64,000 nt of DNA from Phlyctochytrium arcticum (GCA_025602905.1 JAHLKI010000007.1:434001-498000), one strand, 5' to 3'. Positions 21,644 to 35,153 are shown, counted from the stretch's first letter. Program-made: numbers and translations. The notes: generated by a model from the sequence alone, not told the origin.

Positions 21644-21808
21644 TCCAGTCCTGATCCAGTCCTGATCCAGTCCTGATCCAGTCCTGTCCTGATCCGGTCC
21701 TGACGTTGAGGTGCTGAATGGGGTGCTGAATGGGGTGCTGAAGAGGGGTGCTGACGAGGGGTGCTGATGAGGAGTGCTGATGAGGAGTGCTGATGAGGGG
21801 GGCGCTGT
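21644..21808. repeat. Compound minisatellite
   Basis: Two adjoining arrays. The first repeats an 11-bp unit CAGTCCTGATC about four to five times (about 21644-21702). The second repeats a 12-15-bp unit built on GGTGCTGA(A/T/C)GAGG about seven times (about 21709-21808). Unit lengths vary slightly. Confidence 0.8.
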
Positions 21809-22873
21809 GGTTGACGGGGTGTGCTGGTGACGGTGGGTTGAGGTGAAGGAAGGATGGCGAGGTGAACGGAACTGAGAAAAGTGAAGGGGAAGAAGGGAAG
21901 GATAGTCAGCACAAGGAAAACCAATCACAAAATGAGACGGGTAAAGTATACTTACAAGGCGCGGAATGGAGCTGGAAGCGGGTGGGCGAGATGAAGAAAA
22001 AAGCAAGAGGGAAGCGGGGGGGAAGGCCGGCTTTTATAGCCCGAGGGTGTGATTGCGGCGTGGGTTGTGATTGGCTGAAAATTGCATCAGGCCACCCGGG
22101 CCATCCCTTGCGCAGGAAATTCTATGAACTGTGTGCTGACGCGTCGCTGCAGGGTCGACGCGTAGAGCCAGATTTCCAACTTGACTTCGTAAAGAACTTT
22201 TTCGCTGGGAGAGCCCGCGGCGGTTGGGACTGTCGACACTGTTCGAGGGTGATAATAAATGTATAAGTTTTGTAAGGGAGTGATGGTCCTGGTGCAGTGA
22301 ACCCGCTACTATGCGCTGCCATGGTAGGTTTGGTGTTATCCTGAGCACTAAGGGCTTGAAGTAGTGGGTGAACGATCTCGGCCAAACGGCCTAAGAAGGG
22401 AAACGCCGGCATGGTATTGAATGGAAGCTGGGTTGACCAGATAGACCTATGTAGTTCCGTCCAGAGAGCCTTTTTGTCTTTTGTCTTGTCTTCGTTTTTC
22501 CTTTGGGTGTCACTGCTCGGCCAAAAATCGCGTCTAGATCTGGCTTGCCCCTGGCAAGTTCCTCAAGTTCAAGTGTTTTCCTTTTGAAACACCTCGCGAC
22601 TTTGAACACCTTGAATACCCAAAAAGAATCGACAACGACAAATTGAAAGCTGCAATATGGTGCTGGTCCTGGAGCTGCGCATATTGTCCATCGTGGAAGA
22701 AGGCTGCCGGTGCTCGGTTATCGGGTATGCCAGTCGTTTTGTTTATCACGTTTCGTCCTTCTCTGACCTCTGAAAGTAGGCTCAAGTACACCTACCACCT
22801 CACCAAGCAGCAGCCTACTTACTTGCCAAGAAATGACCTCTTGAAAACCTTTCCCACACCTCCTACGTTCAAA

Positions 22874-22960
22874 AACAATCGTTGTTTACGCCCGCAAAAC
22901 AGCGAACACCACCTACCTCCATCAACAACCGCTGTTTACGACCGCAAAACAATGAACCAC
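22874..22960. repeat. 50-bp tandem duplication
   Basis: AACAAYCGYTGTTTACG followed by MCCGCAAAACARYGAACCAC occurs at 22874 and again at 22924, exactly 50 bp apart with a few substitutions. The second copy is partial. Confidence 0.75.
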
Positions 22961-24665
22961 TCCCACTAGAGCCCCCGATTGGATCCGAGCATATGGACAT
23001 TAGGTCTCAAACGGATTTGCCGGCAATATGCTATTCTAGTCTCCACCCGCCGCTTCATAGCAGAAAGACTGATTTTCGTTTGCAAACTTTGTGAAAGGAG
23101 ATAGAAGCTGACGAGTGTTTTCGAACTTGCAGTATGACCGTCCATTCCCACGCATAAAATCATCACCATCTCTGGTCCCTCTGTCTCGTCTATCAAGCCT
23201 TTCACCATCTGACGAACGAATCGCTGTCCATCGTCCATCAGACAACCAACCTTTAGGCCTGGGTCCCCTCCCCCCGAACCACTTGATACTACTGGACCCA
23301 TATGTATATCCCAGAGCCTGGCATGCTTGAATTTTGCTTCATCAACAAACCCCACAAACTCCCCGCCTTTTGTGACAGAAACCTACCATCCACTGCAAAT
23401 GACCTTCCTCCACCCTCAAAATGTGTCGTATCTGTCACCTGCCAATCCTGCAGGGAGGCAAAGGATGAGCCAGAAGGGAACCCCAATGTGGGAAAATCGG
23501 TCGATACTGATTGATCGGTGTTAGCACTGCATGGTCGCAGAGGCGGCGGTGTATTGGGAGCAGGAGGTGCTCAACAATGGGTTCAAATGCATCGAGGATA
23601 TCTGCATGACTTTCTTTGGTATAACCCATTGTCTTTACATGATTTTCCCAGTCACACATATATCACCCGACGAGTGTAAGTTTTTCCTGCGATCCAAACT
23701 ACGTCGAATGACACTTTTAACGATGATATACACTTCACCATTCACCATCGTGTCCTCAAGTGCTTGGCCACTCTGGTCGTGCAGTGCTACTGTTCTACGT
23801 GTCAAATGGCGTCAAATGTAGATTGGCGCGCAGCACAGACGTAAACAGGTTCTCTACTCCCAAGAATGATACCAAGTGCCGGTTCCCCTCAATGTCATGT
23901 ACTCAGCGACACACATCGGTCAACAATGAAATTCGAACACAACCATAGTGAACTAAGGTTAAAAGGAGTAGCACACAATAAAACATATGCACGAACATGG
24001 ACGCAAGCATGCTAGCCAGTAGCCAGTCTTCATCCTCAAGATCTCGGCAGTTTGGATTCTCATTCCCTTACGACGATCCCATTCTGCCATTGCACCCACA
24101 CTCTCATGCGCACACTTATATACCAAAAATACGAATCAGCCGTGGCAATCTTAAAGTCTCGAAAGTGCGGATGCGTACACTCTCGTTGCGTTTCGTCTAA
24201 TGAGTCGACAAATTCGGAACAGCTCGGAGACGGGAGGTTTGGGCGTAATCCAAGATGAAAGGGAGGCGATCGCGCAAGGCCAGGGTGATCAGTGAGCGAT
24301 ATAGCCCAAAGAATCCCACGTGAGCCCACAACTCCATAAAGTGCACTCCAAAAGCATAGTAGTGTTGACACAATCTACTTAGATTGACCGCCGTTGGCGA
24401 GGCCTTCAGATCGAGAATGATCCCTGGTCAGGATACACAAACGGTTTGGCACCATGGACTTTTTTACTTATGTGAGGGCAAGGGCAAGGTGTTCTGCGAG
24501 CCAACAGGGAAGATTTATCCGATTATTTGCTGCCAGCTACCGCATTTCGAGTAGAGTTGGGGTGGGTTCGCTTCCATAAGACACGAGAGACGAACCCCCA
24601 CCTCTCGTCGACATCGTGATTGGCTTCCAGGAAACCGTAGTCAGGAACCTCAAATCGAAATTAAC

Positions 24666-25995
24666 ATGGCGGTACGTACACTCCAAGAAAATTCAGTACT
24701 GAGTCGACTAAACGATCCTGCTAGCTGCTAAACCTGCTGCTCGGCCAAAATGGCATCAATGCCCCAGTAATCGTCCGACTTTTCCAGCAAATGTCAGAGC
24801 AACTGTCACAGATTTCGCCAAAGCAGTCGCCAAAGTCCGCCCAGGGCATGACCGTGCCACTCATTAACCATTCCGGGATAAACGAGCGTGATAAACAAGC
24901 AGCCCACAGTCGCAATGACTTTTCCCTTTGGTGGAAAAACAGAATCTTGGAAAAGAACGCAAATAGACAGCTCAAAGAGCAATTTGGGGCTACTCTACTA
25001 CTACTGCCGGACAACACGGGAAACAGGTTCGTTGTTGCTTCCCAGTTCTGACTTCCAGCGCTAAACTCACTTACTTGGCCCGCAGAATCAACAACAGTCC
25101 CGCACTCATCTCCGATATACCCGCCGGAAGAAGCACACATACAAATACTCCCAACGACAACATGTCTAGTCACCACCACCCACCACCAGAATTCAATCCT
25201 CTCAATGACATTTCCCGCGTCCTAAACTCACATCCACCATCTCCCATCCAGTCGCTCCTCGCCGAATCCTTTCAACTCATCCTCACTGCTCTCCGCGACT
25301 TTGGGCCCAAAAATGTAGCGTTGAGCTTTAATGGCGGGAAAGATTGTACTATCCTGCTTCACCTTCTCTATGCTGCCCATCAGGCGTACATTCGCGATAC
25401 AGCCACCAGCAACGATACTTCGAAGGAGGACATCAGAATTCCGACGCTCTATGTAGCATGCCATGACCCCTTCCCCCAAGTCGAGTCCTTTGTCACCGAA
25501 TGCGTGGACCGCTATCATCTCAACCTCACCCGTCTCTCTACCCCCCTCAAACCCGCGCTAGCCCACTTTTTGGCCTCTACCAACCCCATCCCAACCGCCA
25601 TCCTCCTCGGCACCCGATCCACCGACCCCCACTCTTCCCATCTCAAACCCCTCCATCCCACCGACCCCTCCTGGCCCGCCATCACGCGGGTCCACCCCAT
25701 ACTACAATGGTCCTACGCGGATGTCTGGACCGGCATCAATCTTCTCGGCATCCCGACCTGTGAATTGTACCGGGCAGGATACACGAGTCTGGGCGGACGG
25801 GGGGATACGTGTCCCAACCCTGCCCTGCTCAAACCAGATTCGACCTACCATCCCGCTGAATGGTTACTCGATGGCTGTCGAGAACGCGATGGGCGCGGCG
25901 TAAAACCCCCAGCTCCTGCTATTATTTCTTCTGATTCGGGGCTTGTGGTCGCGAATGCCGAAATGGAACGCGTATTAGACTCTGCGGCTCCCTAA
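24666..25995 (+). CDS. FAD1: FAD synthase (FMN adenylyltransferase), PAPS-reductase-like family
   Basis: Core landmarks in the last exon: 'NVALSFNGGKDCTILLHLL' (PP-loop-like SFNGGKD), 'IPTLYVACHDPFPQVESFV', 'AILLGTRSTDPHSSHLKPLH', 'WPAITRVHPILQWSYADVWT' and 'YTSLGGRGDTCPNPAL', all diagnostic of fungal Fad1, which adenylates FMN to FAD. The conserved protein can start at ATG 25162 (278 residues, normal length). Upstream, exons 24666-24671 and 24725-25026 join in phase to 25086-25995 (1218 nt, 405 residues) through introns of 53 and 59 nt, adding about 127 residues beginning 'MALLNLLLGQNGINAP' that I do not recognise. Either FAD1 has an N-terminal extension, perhaps directing localisation, or two overlapping transcripts exist. 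Confidence 0.88.
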
Positions 25996-26478
25996 CTCCT
26001 TTCATTGCAATTTTTCATATTCTATTGTACCTACCTGATACACACTTTTTTTTGTCACGTACCCCAATGTTTATCTATTGTTCGCGCCGCAGCAAATACA
26101 TATATATATTTAGTCTCGTTCTGTGTGTAAGAGAGATAGAGAGAAAATGATGTGTGCTACAAGAGTAACGCAGGCCTTGATATCGCGACACGCGTTTGCC
26201 ATCAGTGGGAAATTTCTTGCGCAGCACTTTTGCAAAATTCGCGAGCCTGATATCCGCACAGAGTTTGTTTTGATTGCATAACATTAAATACATTCGTGAT
26301 TCCCCTCCTTTTGAGAGATATTTGTACTTGCACATAGATATACTTCATTTTCCATTCCGTTTTCCCTTCTACTTCCACTCATTTGTAGCGCCATTCACTT
26401 ATGTCTTGTGTTTGTTGTCGCCTCCTTCCTTTCCAAAAATGCTTAAAAAACAGTGTTTGTCCATCTATCTGAAATTCT
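25996..26478. other. Convergent intergenic region
   Basis: 483 bp between the 3' ends of the FAD1 and Rb genes. AT-rich with an (AT)n run near 26099-26110. No gene seen; likely the terminators of both genes. Confidence 0.5.
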
Positions 26479-29400
26479 CTATTCCAGTGCACGCAGCATG
26501 GTGGCTTGCAGTGGTAACCGCGGCGGTCGGCCGCTCCCCCCAAACAGTCGTCGCATAGACTGGCCTCCACTAGGTGACCTAATCACACACTACAAAAAGA
26601 AAACAGTTGGAATCTAGTAAACGGATATGAAAGGATCATACATACATTTGGACTGAGCGGGCTGTCGGTAGCACTAAATCTTTGTGTACGGGGTGTCAGT
26701 GTCGGCAACTGACGACTCGAGTCACATGGAGAGTTGATGCGGGGTGTGGGCTGGGGGGACGTGTTGGAGCTTGAGTTGTGGACGAGGGACATGGCGGCAC
26801 GCGGGATGGAGCGGACAGCGGGAGAGGAGCAGTGGGGGGAGGGTGTGGGAGTTGATTTGACTTTGGCGGATCGCTTTATTTGTTTTCGGGCAACGTTAGG
26901 ATAGGTAGGCTTGAAGAGGAGAATTAGGCATACCTCGAATTCGCACATGAACCCGCGCATTTTGGGTAAAAAGAGTTTGTTGTAGTACGTGATTAAATCT
27001 ACTGAGGGTTGTTCTCGGGACAGCCAGATGGAATTTGTCGTCTGTTCAAATACAAAAGACGCGTCAACATTTCCGGTGGTCAAACAAAACTCGCATTAAC
27101 ACCATACCTTCTCATCAAACTGCGGAGACTGCGAATAGGACTCTATGATTTTGCGAAACGGGACATTCCGTCCATCAATCTTTGACGCAGCATAGATACA
27201 CGCCATAATAAAGACATCCATATGTCTGTTCTGCAACAGTCCCAATTCATGTTCTTTGCGAAACCCGTGTTCAAGGATACTGATTGCAGTAGGCGACTCG
27301 ATTCGGAGTTCGGCGGTGAGGTAGCCGAGTCGGAGTTTGGCGACTTTGACGGCTTCTTTGATGAAACTCCGGATTCCGCGGAGTTCGGGGGATTCATCGG
27401 ATTTGGCGGGGGACGCGGCAGCGTTGCCGTAAAGAATGTGGATGATGGTGTTGCTGCTTACAGTTGGTGCTATAGATCCCATTGTCAGGTTTGGGTGTTA
27501 TTTGGAGGTGGAAGGGGATGACTGTACCTTTATTAGGCGTGGCCAGCGCCATAAGAATCAGACTGTAGACCCGTTGACACGCCCACATCTCGCTCTCCAA
27601 TACGCGCTCCATTAATTCCACCATCCGTTTCCCGACCCATGAGGGAATCTACACCCCAAATCAAAACCAGTACGACAACAAGTACCATAAAAATGCAACT
27701 CACCCAGTGCGTATGGCAAAAAACCATTTGCAGAACCATTCCCAGCGCGACAGAATGAACATTGGTATGCCGCTGGATATCAGCCGTCCGAAAGCCTTCG
27801 ACTTTATACAACACGCGAATGATTTCAAAGGCGACGAAAATGAGGCTGCGATGGAGCTGGCGTTCACTGTAGACTTGCATGTAGAATGTCTGGATAAAAA
27901 GTTTTTAAAATGTGGGAAGACTGGGTAGACGGAGATTTTATTCACCTCGGATGTTTTGGTGATTCGACGAGAAAGGAATTCCTCAAAGAGGCGTAGGTAG
28001 AGTTTGAGACCGTATTGGAGGTATCGCTGTGTTCCGGGGTCTTGCGGGAACAGACCTAGTCCCAAGTGTACTTTAACACCAAGTGGATAAGGTGCTCTCG
28101 TTTCTCATGATCTCACCCAAGATGGCTTTTGTCCTCTGATGCATCTGGTCAATTACGTTCCGTGGAACGTTGAACTCGGCCAGTCGCGCAGCAGTTGTTT
28201 GCGGATCCCAAGGCTTGAAAAAAGTATCTGTAAGCATTTTCTTCCACGTTTCAACAATTTTAACAAGGTACCTCGCGTTCAAATCCTTCCGTAAAGCGCA
28301 ATTGCTCAAGCCGTTGTTCCTCGAGGGAGGGTGCGCCCTTGCTGCTCTTTCCGCGTGCCGTGTAGGGAGTAGCCGCCATCGAGTTCTGAGATAAAACGCG
28401 TTAGGTCATAATGTAAGCGATAAACGCTGGGAAAAACTACATTGAAGACACTAATTCTGGCAAATACGCTTTTGAGGTTTCGCATACTGGCAGATTTCGT
28501 GACTGATACACGAGGGGTCCGACAAAACCGGCGGGGTGTCGCTATGGCTCTATTATACGGTCGGAACAATCGGGGATCAAACTCGTACGCCTTTTCCAGA
28601 ATACAGCAGTCGTATAATCGGGATAAATCTTCCAGGTTGCTGTACAAGAGTCGCGTCGAGTCCAATGCTCCATCGTAGAATGGCCAGGGAAGGTTGGTAG
28701 ACCGGTCCGTCTCGTATTTGAATGGCGTCAGTTTATGTTTCATTAACGACTGATCAGAAAGTTAGGTGTGCGTTGATGAATCAAGGGGAGGACGTACGGT
28801 GATGACGGATTCGATGGCGGACTTTTCAATGTGGGATAATCGGTCTTTGTCCACGTTAAATTTGTTGCATAACCACTGACGGACGCCATTGTAGTGGGAG
28901 ACCCAGTCGGATTCCGGGTCTACACCATTGGCAAGGCACTTTTGTCGGCCGACTCCCTCACCTAGGAGGTTATCTATCACTAAACATGCAAAAATGAGTG
29001 AGAAAATTTTGCGTATTCATTCCAATGAACTGAGAAACGTACCCTCGTAGGTCGGCCTTCTCTGCGTGTGACAGACCTGAGTACCGACAAACAAGATACA
29101 TACCAGGCTCCACAATAACGCGTCATCACGGGCCCACGGTACAAGGTTTAGAATATCCGCTCCAATCAAGAAAAATGTCCACGCCCAGCGATGAACGTGT
29201 TCCATGGAATCATTGCCACCCCCCAATGCCGCCACTCTTTGGTTTCCCGGGTTGAATTTCAGTAAGGCTTTGAACGCGGAATCAAATGTCACGAAAGCTG
29301 CCCCAGTCACTTTATGGAATGCCTCGGTGGCACTCAAATCCTGTATGAATTTGGTGTGGATCTGCATGTCCAAGCGGTGTTGAAGAGTTTCCAGAAACCG

Positions 29401-30066
29401 CCGGAATTCATCAAATACTAATGGCAGGTTTTTGGTTTGGATGACTTGTCCTTCACTAATAAATCCCCATCAGCAACCAAACACCAGAAGCAGAGGTGAC
29501 CATTTTCATCTTACAATTTGAGCAGACCCGTATCCAAAAGCCTGTTTAACCGCATCGTGGAACCGGGGCGGACCGAGATGCCGCCGTTGCCATCCACGAC
29601 CCAATGTTCCAAGCGCGATTGTACCCAAATGCACGCTGCTGTTCGATAGTATAACGTCTGCTCGCTCTGCATATGCAATATGTAAGTTAATCTGTGTGTC
29701 GGGGTTTGTAATTGGGGCCAGTACCGCAAGATCTACCGGTAGATGCAACACATCCTTGAAGGCATCGGAAAGGTAGAGTTTACAGAATTTGCTCGTGGTA
29801 TGCGGTAGATCGAGGCGCTGGTCGTATTCCTTGAGGATTTCTTCTATACGGACGTACACCAACTTTTCAGAAGGTGCCTTTGTTGTTGCGTCCCCAGATA
29901 GGGACTCGGATCCGTTGACATCGACAGTAGTCGGGTCCTCTCCATCAAAAGAACTCGTCCGCCGCTTTTTCAAAAGTTGCGACATCATTGACACATTGGC
30001 GGATGATGTGTCGGCTGGCTGTTTAGGCTCTTCATCTTCAATACTGGGGTTGCGGCCGCGTTTCAT
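26479..30066 (-). CDS. Retinoblastoma-family pocket protein (RB1/RBL-like)
   Basis: Reconstructed from about 14 exons, roughly 900 residues. N-terminal domain: 'SEQTLYYRTAACIWVQSRLE' and 'GQVIQTKNLPLVFDEFRRFL' lead to 'VHRWAWTFFLIGADILNLVP' and 'LLWSLVCILFVGTQV', the typical cyclin-like RB_N block. Pocket A: 'SASMRNLKSVFARI', 'PRNVIDQMHQRTKAIL', 'RYLQYGLKLYLRLFEEFLSR' and 'ERQLHRSLIFVAFEIIRVLY'. Pocket B: 'EAVKVAKLRLGYLTAELRIE', 'HELGLLQNRHMDVFIMACIY', 'AASKIDGRNVPFRKIIESYS', then 'SVDLITYYNKLFLPKMRGF'. The C-terminal region carries several SP/TP sites (CDK-type). One 60-nt intron (26890-26950 area) is in frame if retained. Rb proteins bind E2F/DP and repress G1/S genes until phosphorylated by cyclin-CDK. 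Most yeasts and filamentous fungi lack one. The start at 30066 ('MKRGRNPSIE') is the first ATG; the N-terminal about 80 residues are acidic and unordered. Confidence 0.9.
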
Positions 30067-30387
30067 GGCGAATTTTGTTTATATTGTTTGATCTGCCTTG
30101 AAGCTAAAAGTTGGCACTACCGCATCCGGCCGAAATCCCGATGAAAAAGTTTCTCTCCACGCAATGCAAACTTTCCGATGTTTCTGATCACTGGAAAATG
30201 GTGTGGGATATCTCTTCATGCGCAAGGTGTGAGACAGGTACCCTACGCGTCGACGTCCGCGCAGCACTTCGTTCGCGCTAATACCCACACGTGACGTGGA
30301 GTCTACGGTCACGTGCGGCTATGGGTCTCAACTCACATTGGCGAACCGATCCGAAGCGATTTCTCTCTCTTTTGCACCTCGAACGCA
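30067..30387. promoter_or_regulatory. Divergent Rb / uS3 promoter with CACGTG and ACGCGT sites
   Basis: 321 bp between divergent starts. It contains ACGCGT at 30245-30250 (MBF-type cell-cycle box) and two CACGTG palindromes at 30288-30293 and 30310-30315, 22 bp apart. CACGTG boxes are used by Cbf1-type bHLH factors and occur in fungal ribosomal protein promoters; assignment to uS3 rather than Rb is inference. Confidence 0.6.
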
Positions 30388-31618
<1,231 letters not shown>

Positions 31619-32033
31619 TTTGCATCTCACATTTGGGTCGAGGGGGTTACATGTACATGATCAATCAAATTTACCTATTCTCATCGTACACAATCACTGC
31701 CCCTGCGTTTTTCATTTGATGTCGGTCCCTTCCGCAGCCGAGAATGTCATGTGGACAGCGCTAACTATTTGAGCGTGGAATATACGCTGATTTTCTCAAC
31801 TTTCCCGCAAGTAGAAAATATTCCTATTCAATGGTCTAATCCAATGCAGAATATTTGGGACAGAGCATACGAGATTGGCTGCTAATCTACTTGCTTCATC
31901 CATATCAGGATGGATGCGTGGGAGGCTTCAGGGAATTCTGTCACGGATATGATGATACGTATTTTACATAACCACAAATTCCATACACAAATTGACGTGG
32001 TGAGAGAGTGTGAGAGGGAGGATGATACGGTAT
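31619..32033. other. Convergent intergenic region
   Basis: 415 bp between the RPS3 and WDR26-like stops. Nothing beyond expected 3' ends. Confidence 0.45.
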
Positions 32034-34525
32034 TCATGACTGAACTCCGCTGCCCTCGCGGTCCTCAGTTGACATGGCCTCGTCCCCATTGGTGGTATTT
32101 TTCAACAGAGCCGGAGCGCTCGACGTATTACCGTTGGCGCTTGAAGGGAGACCCCAGACACGAATGGTATGATCGTCTGATGCAGATGCAAACATATTGC
32201 GTTTTGGGTTCCAGCTTATGCAGTTCACGCATCCTGGAATGGGATTCATTTAGTATACGACGCATGTCACACGAGAGAAATCAACTAAAAGCATACCTGA
32301 GTGGCCAGGGAGAGATTCGATGAGTACACCGCGCTCACGATGCCATACATAAACCAACGAATCTAGAAATTCATACTGTAAAAAATTGGGTCGAAGGTGC
32401 ACGATGAAACACACACACCTTCACTCCCGCTCAGAATAAAGTTTTGGTGAAGTCCCCCAAAACAGGACCGAATCACAAACCGTCCCTGCTTTTGGCCAAT
32501 ATATTTACGCACCAGCCGGCGCTCTTGCAGGTCCCACAGATGGACTTCTTGGGTTGAGAGATTGACAAGGACGTGGCGACAGTCAGCGGCAATGTTGATG
32601 GAGGTGATGGAATCCGATTCCGGGAGTGAGCTAGGTGGAGTTTGAGCCTGGATTAGATTGGATAAAGACTGGTAGCGAAAGAAGAGATGCTTTACCCCAT
32701 TTCGGTTTTGTCCTGTAGGTTGTAAATTCGAATCTTCTTTTCGGAGTTGGCCAGTAGCACGCTTCCGTCCCGGGCAACTGCCAGATCCGTGGCTCGCACA
32801 TTTGACCATTTGTGGATGATGGCTCCGTCCAATGACCAAATGTAAATGTGTTTATCGACGCTCCCGGATATAAATTGCTCTCCCGAAGGCAGCCAAGCGC
32901 AGGCAGTGACTGTATCGGTATGTCGCGAGAAGGTATTGATGCATGTTCCAGTCTAAAAACGTCATGAGGATGGGCGTTGATATTAAGGCGTGGTCTAGGA
33001 GCTTACCCTGGTATTCCACACTTTGAGGGTATTGTCGTTGGAGGCAGTGAGTAGCTTGGAATCATCTGGACTCCAGGACAGGAAGGAGATGGCATTGGTG
33101 TGTCCCGCCATGACTTGAGTCAGGCGCCAATCAACTACGCTCCAAATGGCGGCAGTCATGTCCTTGGAGGCTGAAGCCAAGTAATTGCCATCGTGGGAAA
33201 ACGACAAAAACCATACTTCATCAGCATGCTCTTCAAATATGTGGGTCGTGATGCATGGGAACCGGTTTCTGTTGGCATGGTGGGTTGAGTGAGCATTCCC
33301 TTGGACAGGTAAAGCAATCTGGTGTAGAGAGTGTATACCTGTCACAAGAGTGATCGACAAAGAGTGAGGTGGATTCGGATTCGACATTGTGGTACAGGCA
33401 ATTCATTTTTTGAAGCTGGATTGCTTGATTGAGTAACTCGTCTAGCCTCCGGTCGGGGATCATCATGGCCGATGCAACGTGCTCTACAATATTCGAGTCA
33501 GTTTTAGCAGATATTGAGAAACCTATGTGATGAACGCACTTTGTAGATCATGAAGCAAGATGGTACGAGAGGTTCCCTTTGCACCATCCCATTTTGCCTT
33601 CTCCCGCAGGACATCTGTATTTGGACACATGATATAGCTGTAGCACCCAGCATTAGTGGTTGCGGAGGAAGCTTATATGCGATAGCTTAACGACCTTGCC
33701 AATTCCTGTAAGATTGGTGGTTCTATATCCATCTTGGCTAGCTCCTCACGAAGAACGCTAAGCGCTTGACTGATTTGCCTACTCTCAAGATGTTCCAAAT
33801 ATTTCTGCTTGCGAATTAGGAAAAAGACCGCCTAGAAACAGCAAAGATCTGCTCAATGATATTTCTCGAGATACTGACTGTTCTATTCCACTCACATCTG
33901 AATCTCCCAGTTTGATTTTCATGGTTGGCAGAAGCTTTTCCACTGCTGCCCAGTCCCCGCTCAGAACTCCCTGCCGGAACTCCTTCACGGCCGTCGTTTC
34001 AAGACACGTTCCAGACTCCTTCTGCACTGCTTCCGCCGACTCCTTAAGACCCAAGTCTTGCAACGACTGCACAATCAGCCGAACCAGCTCTTCCTCGCGA
34101 CCATTTTTCAGTTGAACTACTGCTCTCCCGTTTGTTGACGATGATGACCCATTTTGTGCTGCCCCCGTTGTGGTATCTGAGTTGATTTTCATATTACTTG
34201 TGCTATCCGGAATCACGTCGCTGCTGGCCTCGTCGGGATCTAAGCGCACGCGTTTGTTCTGATGTTGCCTTGCCGGGCTACTCGCGGAAGCCGCACTTGA
34301 GCTGCTCACCCCAGCAGACCCGGATAACAGCAATGATGATGGTTGGTCTACAGCTACTGTGGTGCCTTCAATGTACTCTTTCCCCCGCTGAGCCGGTGGA
34401 TCTAAAGCGGTAGTTGAGGTGGCCGATGCTCCCGGACCCTCTTGATGATGATGATCTTCAGCCTCTTCGTGTCGTCGCTTTTGGCCACCAGACCCTCCGG
34501 AATCCAGGATGATAGCTTGTCTCAC
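32034..34525 (-). CDS. WDR26/Gid7-like WD40 protein (CTLH/GID ubiquitin ligase); 5' end unresolved
   Basis: Several exons. The N-terminal about 130 residues are His/Ser/Ala-rich. Then a LisH-CTLH region: 'ELVRLIVQSLQDLGLKESAE', 'VKEFRQGVLSGDWAAVEKLL' and 'AVFFLIRKQKYLEHLESRQI', exactly the WDR26/Gid7 order. The C-terminal propeller includes 'HADEVWFLSFSHDGNYLASA', 'GHTNAISFLSWSPDDSKLLT', 'TVTACAWLPSGEQFISGSVD' and the last blade 'CVNCISWNPKRNMFASASDD'. Gid7/WDR26 recruits substrates to, and dimerises, the GID/CTLH E3 ligase. The first exon as read has no ATG: its frame is closed by a TGA codon just upstream of 34525 and begins with GTG, so an upstream coding exon probably splices to an acceptor near 34528 (…acatag|g). 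I could not identify that exon with confidence. Confidence 0.88.
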
Positions 34526-35153
34526 CCTATGTCAGCCCAGGGGGACGGCAAGATACAATGTTTGTTCGAACGGACAATAGCCTTTTCCTTCGACTTCAAG
34601 AACGGCTGCTGTCTTTGCAGAGAGCACCGAAAATGCCCTATAGTATTTCTCGCTCACTGTCCTTGCGACCAAGAGGTTCACCTCGCTGATTTTTTTATGA
34701 GTTTTCGAGTGGAAAATGCAAGATGCCTCTTATTTGTCACCCCCGCCCAACCTGGCAGCAGACCCGGATTTGCCCTCGCCGAGTACTAAGAAAGCTATTT
34801 CAGACGGCTAGCTGCTCGACGCCGACCAAAAGGAACAGTGGGATCGATGTATCTGGTGGTGAAAGGCTTGTTTTTGGTAGGGATTTCGTCCAGGAAGGTG
34901 CAGTTTCTGCGAGTTTTTGATGATTTTGTCAGGACACGCGCACGGCTCCGTTGCCCCGGTTCGATCCACTTGCGCAGGTGCAGATTTGACCCATTTGCTC
35001 AAAGGCAATGTCACAATGTTTCGAAGTTCAGGCTGGTCCTCCTGGTCCTCGGTGCGGAAATTTTATAAAAGGAGTCCTCAGATCCCTTGAGAATGAACTC
35101 TGGGTGGAGGAAAGTGGAGGACGGGAGCGAGATTTAGGCAACGGAAAACGGCC
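34526..35153. other. Divergent intergenic region
   Basis: 628 bp between WDR26-like and the acyltransferase, which are divergent. It probably includes the missing first exon of WDR26-like and both promoters. One candidate ATG on the minus strand lies near 34990 but lacks a good donor. Confidence 0.4.

Larger units (their letters stand above)
20138..24665. other. Long gene-free region
   Basis: About 4.5 kb without a recognisable gene on either strand. Short open frames exist, including a set on the minus strand at about 22970-23660, but they share no clear splice chain or known domain. The region holds a minisatellite (21644-21808) and a 50-bp tandem duplication (22874-22960). It separates the glycosyltransferase from FAD synthase and may contain non-coding RNA or decayed genes that I cannot identify. 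Confidence 0.45.

Noticed and set aside
21632..22006. 124-codon minus-strand Ser/Pro/Thr-rich frame over the minisatellite
   Set aside because: Openness follows from the repeat units; both neighbouring frames are open too.
22966..23660. Set of minus-strand frames that might be exons
   Set aside because: Could not join them with consistent splice sites and no domain was recognisable.
24721..25179. 152-codon minus-strand frame near FAD1
   Set aside because: No known domain; the plus-strand exon chain explains the region better.
34950..34990. tRNA-like B box (GGTTCGATCC)
   Set aside because: The bases around the loop cannot pair as a T-stem, and no acceptor or anticodon arm is visible.
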